64,000 bases of DNA from Peptoniphilus_A harei_B (GTDB lineage Bacteria > Bacillota > Clostridia > Tissierellales > Peptoniphilaceae), in assembly GCA_032560695.1 (NCBI GenBank), contig JAWGHR010000003.1, positions 118,510 through 182,509 of the forward strand, given 5' to 3'. A program made the position numbers and the translations under genes. This document shows, piece after piece, positions 59,541 to 64,000 of the stretch; within the stretch, counting starts at the first letter, position 1; each line of letters opens with the position of its first letter. A model generated the notes under the pieces. That model was not told where the DNA came from and made no database searches. It saw nothing but the letters and a program-made list of their open reading frames with translations.

Positions 59541-59571
59541 TTCGCATAAAATATGCTATAATTTATGCGAA
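59541..59571. promoter_or_regulatory. Operator/promoter of the fic gene
   Basis: Perfect 10-bp inverted repeat TTCGCATAAA...TTTATGCGAA with an 11-base spacer, so half-sites are 21 bp apart (two turns). An extended -10 TGCTATAAT (59554-59562) lies inside. Binding would block RNA polymerase directly. Confidence 0.7.
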
Positions 59572-59584
59572 TGGGGAGGTTTTT

Positions 59585-60628
59585 ATGCGTAAATTTGATT
59601 ATAGTTTATTGAAAGAGAAAAAGTGGGATGCTGAAATCTTAAATTATATTTCACAAATTAGCGAGTATAAGGGAAGACAAGAATTATACTTAAGTCAGAA
59701 ACCAGCAGTTCTCAATAATCTAGTAGAACTTGCTATTATACAGAGTACACAAAGTTCCAATGAAATTGAGGGAATAAGGACAACTGATTCCAGAATAAAG
59801 GACTTAGTAAATAAAAAAGTTGCTCCCAAAAATAGAGATGAGGAAGAAATTCTCGGTTACAAAGAAGTTCTCTCTACAATTCATGAATCTTTTGAGTATA
59901 TACCAATAAATTCAAAAATAATTTTGCAACTTCATAGAGACCTCTATAAATTTTCAAACAAATCAATTGGTGGAAAATATAAAAATTCACAAAATTATAT
60001 TTCAGAAACAAAAAAAGATGGAGAAACTATAGTTAGATTTAAGCCTCTTGACCCCTTTGAAACTCCTCAAGCAATTGAAAAAATTTGTCAAGAGTACAAC
60101 AGAGAAATTGACAAGGGAGAAATAAATCCCCTAATATTAATTCCGATTTTTATCCACGACTTTTTGTGCATTCACCCCTTCAACGATGGAAATGGAAGGA
60201 TGTCAAGGCTTTTAACCACTTTGTTGTTATACAAGTTAGGATATGTTGTAGGAAGATATATAAGTCTTGAAGAAAAAATAGAAAAAACCAAAACAAATTA
60301 TTATCTTGCCCTAGAAAAAAGTGGCATAAAATGGCATGAAAATAGTGAAGATCCAACATATTTCATAAAATATATTTTAGCAATAACACTTGCTGCCTAT
60401 AGAGATTTTGAAGACAGAGTAAATATTTTTGACACAAAGCTATCAGCACTTGATCAAGTTTTAAATGCTATTGACAAAAAAATAGGAAAATTTACCAAGA
60501 GTGAAATCATGGAGCTTGCCCCAGAAATTAGCAAGTCCTCTGTGGAAAAATCTCTAAAAGAATTATTAGAAAAAGATATAATTGAGAGACATGGTATTGG
60601 AAGGGCAACCTATTATACAAAAAAATAA
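59585..60628 (+). CDS. Fic-domain protein with N-terminal inhibitory helix
   Basis: Putative AMP-transferase, 347 aa. An N-terminal Fic_N region (about 10-75) contains the inhibitory motif SNEIEG (58-63, form S/TxxxE-G), which blocks the ATP site in class II Fic proteins. The active loop HPFNDGNGR is at 197-205, with catalytic His197. A C-terminal winged-helix-like region (about 285-347, TKSEIMELAPEISKSSVEKSLKELLEKD) could bind DNA, perhaps its own promoter palindrome. It is monocistronic with its own terminator. No antitoxin gene is needed if the inhibitory helix works in cis. Target protein unknown. Confidence 0.9.
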   Translation: MRKFDYSLLKEKKWDAEILNYISQISEYKGRQELYLSQKPAVLNNLVELAIIQSTQSSNEIEGIRTTDSRIKDLVNKKVAPKNRDEEEILGYKEVLSTIHESFEYIPINSKIILQLHRDLYKFSNKSIGGKYKNSQNYISETKKDGETIVRFKPLDPFETPQAIEKICQEYNREIDKGEINPLILIPIFIHDFLCIHPFNDGNGRMSRLLTTLLLYKLGYVVGRYISLEEKIEKTKTNYYLALEKSGIKWHENSEDPTYFIKYILAITLAAYRDFEDRVNIFDTKLSALDQVLNAIDKKIGKFTKSEIMELAPEISKSSVEKSLKELLEKDIIERHGIGRATYYTKK

Positions 60629-60644
60629 TTTATATAACATATTT

Positions 60645-60677
60645 AGGATAAGATTAATTTCTTATCCTTTTTATTTT
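60645..60677 (+). terminator. Terminator of the fic gene
   Basis: Perfect 8-bp stem AGGATAAG/CTTATCCT with an eight-base loop and TTTTATTTT. Confidence 0.8.
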
Positions 60678-60690
60678 CCAGAAAAAATTT

Positions 60691-60738
60691 TCACATAAAA
60701 AATTATTTATACGCATAAAATTTATAAAAATTATGTGA
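60691..60738. promoter_or_regulatory. Half-sites like the fic operator downstream of fic
   Basis: TCACATAAA (60691-60699), ACGCATAAA (60711-60719) and the opposite-facing TTATGTGA (60731-60738), about 20 bp apart. They match the CGCATAAA half-site of the fic operator with one or two changes. They lie upstream of the copA promoter. Confidence 0.4.
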
Positions 60739-60771
60739 TATTTAAAGATATTAAGAAGCCTTATCAAAAAC

Positions 60772-60830
60772 TTGTAAAAAATTTCTCTTAGTGTTAAGAT
60801 AAAAATAAAGGAACACCCCTAGGGGGGTAT
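60772..60830 (+). promoter_or_regulatory. copA promoter and CsoR-type operator
   Basis: TTGTAA (60772-60777), 17-bp spacer and TAAGAT (60795-60800). The G/C tract with core CCCCTAGGGG (60816-60825), extended to ACACCCCTAGGGGGGTAT (60813-60830), matches the pseudo-palindrome of CsoR copper repressors. It sits just downstream of the start site and reaches the ribosome binding site. csoR is in the same operon. Confidence 0.75.
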
Positions 60831-60840
60831 GGGAGGTAAT

Positions 60841-63594
60841 ATGGAAAAGAAATTTGATGTCAGGGGGATGACTTGTTCTGCCTGTGTCGCCAATGTCACA
60901 AAAGCTGTTGAAAAGCTTGACGGTGTAAGTGGCGCCAACGTCAACCTCATGACCAACTCAATGAAGGTAAATTTCGATGAAAATATAGTAAATGATGAAA
61001 AAATTATAGGTGCTGTGGAAAAGATTGGCTATGGAGCGAGCCCAGCAGGTGAGAAAACAAAAAGTGAAGATAGACCAGTGGATGACAGGGAGAAGGCCCT
61101 AAAGCACAGGCTTATCTCTTCAAGTATCTTTATGCTGATCCTCATGTATATTGCCATGGGTCACATGGTTCACCTGCCAACTCCAAGCATCTTTCATGGA
61201 AGAGAAGGAGCTATTATCTTTGCCTTTTCACAATTTCTCTTGGCCCTTCCTGTAGTCTACATCAACAGGGACTTTTACATCTCTGGCTTCAAGGGGCTTA
61301 AGAACAGGGCACCCAATATGGACAGCCTTGTTGCCATTGGTTCTCTTGCAGCCCTTGTCTATGGAATTTTTGCCATTTACATGATGGCCTATGGCTTTGG
61401 ACAAGGTAACATGGAGCTAGTTGATGCCTACAGGCACAATCTTTACTTTGAGTCATCAGCCATGATTCTTACCCTTATAACTGTTGGGAAATACTTGGAA
61501 GAAAAGTCCAAGAACAAGACAAGGTCATCTCTTGCAAATTTAATGGACCTTGCCCCAAAGATGGCAACAGTAATAGAAGATGGCAAGGAAGTCGTAAAAA
61601 ATATTGAAGATGTAAGAGTGGGAGATATTTTACTTGTAAGGCCTGGCGAATCTGTGGCAGTTGACGGCAAGGTAATTGAAGGTGCATCATCCCTTGATGA
61701 ATCAGCGGTGACTGGGGAGTCAATTCCAGTACAAAAGTCTGTGGGCGACAGGGTAATCTCTGCTTCCATTAACACAACTGGATCCTTTAAGTTTCAGGCA
61801 GAAAAGGTTGGAGAAGACACAACTATTTCACAAATTATAAAATTAGTTGACGAGGCCAACCAGTCCAAGGCTCCTATTGCCAAGCTTGCAGATGAAATTG
61901 CCGGTGTCTTTGTGCCAGCAGTCTTAATTATAGCTGCTGCAACTTTTGGAATTTGGATGGCTCTGGGCTACGGATTTGAAAATGCCCTTAACTTTGCAAT
62001 TTCAGTCCTAGTTATTTCTTGTCCTTGTGCCTTAGGACTTGCAACACCAGTTTCAATAATGGTGGCAACAGGCAAGTCTGCTGATTTTGGACTCCTATTT
62101 AAAAATGCAGAAGTCTTAGAAAATCTCCATAAGATTGATGTAATTGTAATGGATAAGACTGGGACAATCACTGAAGGAAAGCCAATCCTAACAGATATTG
62201 TGACAGACTTAGATGAGGAAGAATTTTTAAAAATTGCTGGGTCCCTAGAAAAAAATTCTCAACATCCACTGGCTTCAGCAATTATAAATTACGCACAAGA
62301 AAATGATATAGACTTAGAAGAAATCACTAACTTCAATTCAGTTAGTGGCAGGGGCCTAAATGGAGAGATTGCAGGAAATAAGTATCTTGCAGGAAACCTT
62401 GAATATATGCTTGAAGAAAAAATTGACCTAAAGGATTTCCAAGCCAAGGCAGAAGAACTAGCAGGAGAGGGCAAGACTTCCATGTACTTTGCCAATGAAA
62501 ATGAAGTCATGGGTATAATTTCTGTCAAGGACTTGCCTAAGAAATCATCAAAGGATGCAATTAAGCTTCTAAGAGACATGGGCAAGAAAATCATTATGCT
62601 AACTGGAGACAATGAAAAAACTGCAGAGGCAATTGCTGATGAAATTGGAGTTGACGAGACCCTTGCAGGTCTTCTTCCACAAGACAAGAACAAGGAAATC
62701 GACAGGATCCAAAAATCTGGAAAGAAGGTCCTAATGATTGGTGACGGAATTAACGACGCCCCATCCCTTGCAAAGGCCGACATAGGCATGGCAATAGGTC
62801 ACGGGACAGATGTGGCAATTGAGTCATCAGACGTAGTCCTAATGAGGTCAGACCTCTTAGATGTTGTTTCAGCCCTTGAACTTTCCAAGGCGACAATAAA
62901 AAACATCAAGCAAAATTTATTCTGGGCATTTTTCTACAACACAATTGGAATTCCCCTAGCCGCAGGTCTCTTGTTCCCAGCCTTTGGAATAAAACTTTCC
63001 CCAATGTTTGCAGCCTTAGCCATGAGTTTGTCCTCAGTCTTTGTTGTAAACAATGCCCTAAGACTAAGAAGGTTTAAGCCAAGGGGAGTGAAGAGATCCT
63101 TGGAAGAAGCAAAGCCTTCAAATGAAAAAGAAAATATAAAAGAAGAAAATCTTATAGAAAAAAATGAAAAAAGAACTAAAATAAAAGTAGAAGGCATGAC
63201 GTGTGGCCACTGCGAAAAGAGAGTTGCCGATGCCCTAGAAAAAACTGGCAAGGCAAAGGATGTTGTGGCAAGCCACGAAAATTCTTCTGTAGAATTTATA
63301 GACCAAGGTCTAAGCCCAGAAGAAATAGAAAATGCCATTGAAGAAGCAGGTTATAAAATTATTAAAAATAAAGGAGAAGATAATATGGAAAAAATTTTAA
63401 ATGTTGAAGGAATGTCTTGCAACCACTGTACAGCTGCAGTAAAAAAGGCACTAGAAGGAATTGACGGTGTAAAGGAAGCTGACGTTAGCCTAGAAGGAAA
63501 GAATGCAAAAGTAGAACTTGACAAGGACGTGGCAGATGAAGCACTTGTTAAGGCAGTTGAAGATGCAGGATATACTGCAAAAATAGCAAAATGA
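60841..63594 (+). CDS. copA: Copper-exporting P-type ATPase CopA with fused CopZ-like domain
   Basis: P1B ATPase that pumps Cu(I) out of the cell, 917 aa from the ATG at 60841 (GGGAGG upstream; an ATG twelve bases earlier would overlap the ribosome binding site). Metal domain 1 has CSAC (12-15). The membrane core has the Cu site CPC (394-396), the phosphorylation site DKTGT (Asp438), the actuator TGES and GDGINDAPSLAKAD. Unusually there are two more heavy-metal domains at the C-terminus: CGHC (788-791) and CNHC (860-863). The last is a complete CopZ-like unit (849-917) with its own in-frame start and ribosome binding site. The stop overlaps csoR (ATGA). Confidence 0.95.
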   Translation: MEKKFDVRGMTCSACVANVTKAVEKLDGVSGANVNLMTNSMKVNFDENIVNDEKIIGAVEKIGYGASPAGEKTKSEDRPVDDREKALKHRLISSSIFMLILMYIAMGHMVHLPTPSIFHGREGAIIFAFSQFLLALPVVYINRDFYISGFKGLKNRAPNMDSLVAIGSLAALVYGIFAIYMMAYGFGQGNMELVDAYRHNLYFESSAMILTLITVGKYLEEKSKNKTRSSLANLMDLAPKMATVIEDGKEVVKNIEDVRVGDILLVRPGESVAVDGKVIEGASSLDESAVTGESIPVQKSVGDRVISASINTTGSFKFQAEKVGEDTTISQIIKLVDEANQSKAPIAKLADEIAGVFVPAVLIIAAATFGIWMALGYGFENALNFAISVLVISCPCALGLATPVSIMVATGKSADFGLLFKNAEVLENLHKIDVIVMDKTGTITEGKPILTDIVTDLDEEEFLKIAGSLEKNSQHPLASAIINYAQENDIDLEEITNFNSVSGRGLNGEIAGNKYLAGNLEYMLEEKIDLKDFQAKAEELAGEGKTSMYFANENEVMGIISVKDLPKKSSKDAIKLLRDMGKKIIMLTGDNEKTAEAIADEIGVDETLAGLLPQDKNKEIDRIQKSGKKVLMIGDGINDAPSLAKADIGMAIGHGTDVAIESSDVVLMRSDLLDVVSALELSKATIKNIKQNLFWAFFYNTIGIPLAAGLLFPAFGIKLSPMFAALAMSLSSVFVVNNALRLRRFKPRGVKRSLEEAKPSNEKENIKEENLIEKNEKRTKIKVEGMTCGHCEKRVADALEKTGKAKDVVASHENSSVEFIDQGLSPEEIENAIEEAGYKIIKNKGEDNMEKILNVEGMSCNHCTAAVKKALEGIDGVKEADVSLEGKNAKVELDKDVADEALVKAVEDAGYTAKIAK
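63385..63594 (+). CDS. copZ: Nested CopZ-like copper chaperone (internal in-frame start in copA)
   Basis: The ATG at 63385 is preceded by AAAGGAG (63370-63376) with normal spacing, inside copA and in the same frame. It would give a 69-residue protein, MEKILNVEGMSCNHC and so on, with the full ferredoxin-like heavy-metal fold and the MxCxxC motif. It looks like a former separate copZ gene joined to copA when the copA stop was lost. Both the fused form and the free chaperone may be made. Expression of the short form is inferred from the ribosome binding site. Confidence 0.6.
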   Translation: MEKILNVEGMSCNHCTAAVKKALEGIDGVKEADVSLEGKNAKVELDKDVADEALVKAVEDAGYTAKIAK

Positions 63595-63860
63595 GAGCAG
63601 ACAAGGAAGTCCAACTTAGGAAATTAAAGACTGTCAGGGGACAAATTGACGGCCTTATAAAAATGGTGGAGGAAGACAGGTACTGCCTAGACGTCTCCAA
63701 CCAGCTCATGGCATCAATCTCCATCCTCAAAAATATAAATAAGGATGTCCTGACAGCCCACCTAAGGGGTTGTGTCAAGGATTCCTACTCCAAGAGCCAG
63801 GAAGAAATTGACGAGAAAATCGAAGAGATCAACACTATAATAAATAAGTTGTCAAAGTAG
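63591..63860 (+). CDS. csoR: Copper-sensing repressor CsoR
   Basis: 89-residue all-helical repressor of the CsoR/RcnR family (DUF156). The copper ligands match the CsoR pattern Cys32, His57, Cys61 (spacing 25 and 4), within YCLDVSNQLM and HLRGC. LKTVRGQIDGLIKMVEEDRYC is the family start. It overlaps the copA stop by four bases, so copper release of DNA at the copA operator would also raise its own level. Confidence 0.95.
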   Translation: MRADKEVQLRKLKTVRGQIDGLIKMVEEDRYCLDVSNQLMASISILKNINKDVLTAHLRGCVKDSYSKSQEEIDEKIEEINTIINKLSK

Positions 63861-63867
63861 GCTTGAT

Positions 63868-64000
63868 ATGAAATTTAAAAAAATATTTTATTTGTTTCTG
63901 GTCTTAATTTTTCTCACAGCTTGTAAGAAGGACCAAAGTCACGAGATAAAATTTTCCACTGGAGAAGTTTATAAATTTGAATCTTTAAGCGTGGAAGTAA
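63868..64000 (+). CDS. Lipoprotein, start of gene only (cut by window end)
   Basis: Begins seven bases after the csoR stop. The first 44 residues are a lipoprotein signal with lipobox LTAC (Cys19), then KKDQSHEIKFSTGEVYKF. The position in the copper operon suggests a copper-handling surface protein, but too little is visible to name it. Coding continues beyond the window. Confidence 0.75.
   Translation, partial: MKFKKIFYLFLVLIFLTACKKDQSHEIKFSTGEVYKFESLSVEV

Noticed and set aside
59585..60628. Fic toxin of a two-gene toxin-antitoxin pair
   Set aside because: No small antitoxin gene adjoins it; the inhibitory motif is within the protein itself.

Overview
The window is an AT-rich, low-GC Gram-positive chromosome segment centred on the replication origin. 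The order rsmG-mnmG-mnmE-khpB-yidC-yidD-rnpA-rpmH | oriC | dnaA-dnaN-yaaA-recF-gyrB-gyrA is classic Firmicutes synteny. Class I ribonucleotide reductase, SLH-domain and sortase-anchored surface proteins, PhzF, a TraB-family protein, a SigB-like partner-switch cluster and no sporulation genes suggest an anaerobic coccus of the Tissierellia (Peptoniphilaceae, for example an Anaerococcus-like organism). The genus is an inference and cannot be fixed from the sequence alone.

Layout. 0-3.7 kb: end of a metal ABC importer (ATPase and permease) and an SLH-anchored C69 dipeptidase. 3.7-10.4 kb (minus strand): a glutathionyl-hydroquinone-reductase-like protein, ftsH, nrdB and nrdA, with an 18-bp tandem repeat between the nrd genes. 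10.7-19.3 kb: a 2609-residue cell-wall-anchored surface protein followed by its own class B-like sortase. 19.4-21.2 kb: a lipoprotein with a copper-amine-oxidase-type stalk domain. 21.2-22.17 kb: a gene-free stretch holding a promoter-to-terminator unit for a structured RNA of about 210 nt and two DnaA boxes. 22.2-25.8 kb: a folate operon (folE, an HD protein, a folB-folK fusion) continuing into a GH73-type glucosaminidase and two membrane proteins. 26-28.4 kb: dacA, tRNA-Arg(CCU), a CutA-like protein and a small membrane protein.

28.4-38.2 kb: a DnaA-box cluster, then parA-parB-phzF-hypothetical, three parS-like palindromes, and the rsmG to rpmH genes, all reading leftward. 38.2-40.1 kb: oriC in two parts, either side of dnaA. 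40.1-49 kb: the rightward dnaN-yaaA-recF-gyrB-gyrA run, continuing into a STAS antagonist, a degenerate anti-sigma-like protein, a SigB/SigF-type sigma factor and a membrane protein. 49-53.6 kb: glpK, an IS200-type insertion and a cluster of small membrane proteins. 53.7-59.4 kb: cysteine desulfidase-like protein, TraB-family protein, CobD-like aminotransferase, threonine aldolase and a hemerythrin-like protein. 59.5-64 kb: a Fic protein with palindromic operators, then a copper operon (copA with a fused copZ, csoR, and a lipoprotein cut by the window end).

Replication, segregation and topology genes face away from oriC on both sides. Regulation visible in the DNA includes a CsoR operator at copA, possible NrdR boxes at nrdA, extended -10 promoters, and many intrinsic terminators, several of them shared by convergent genes.
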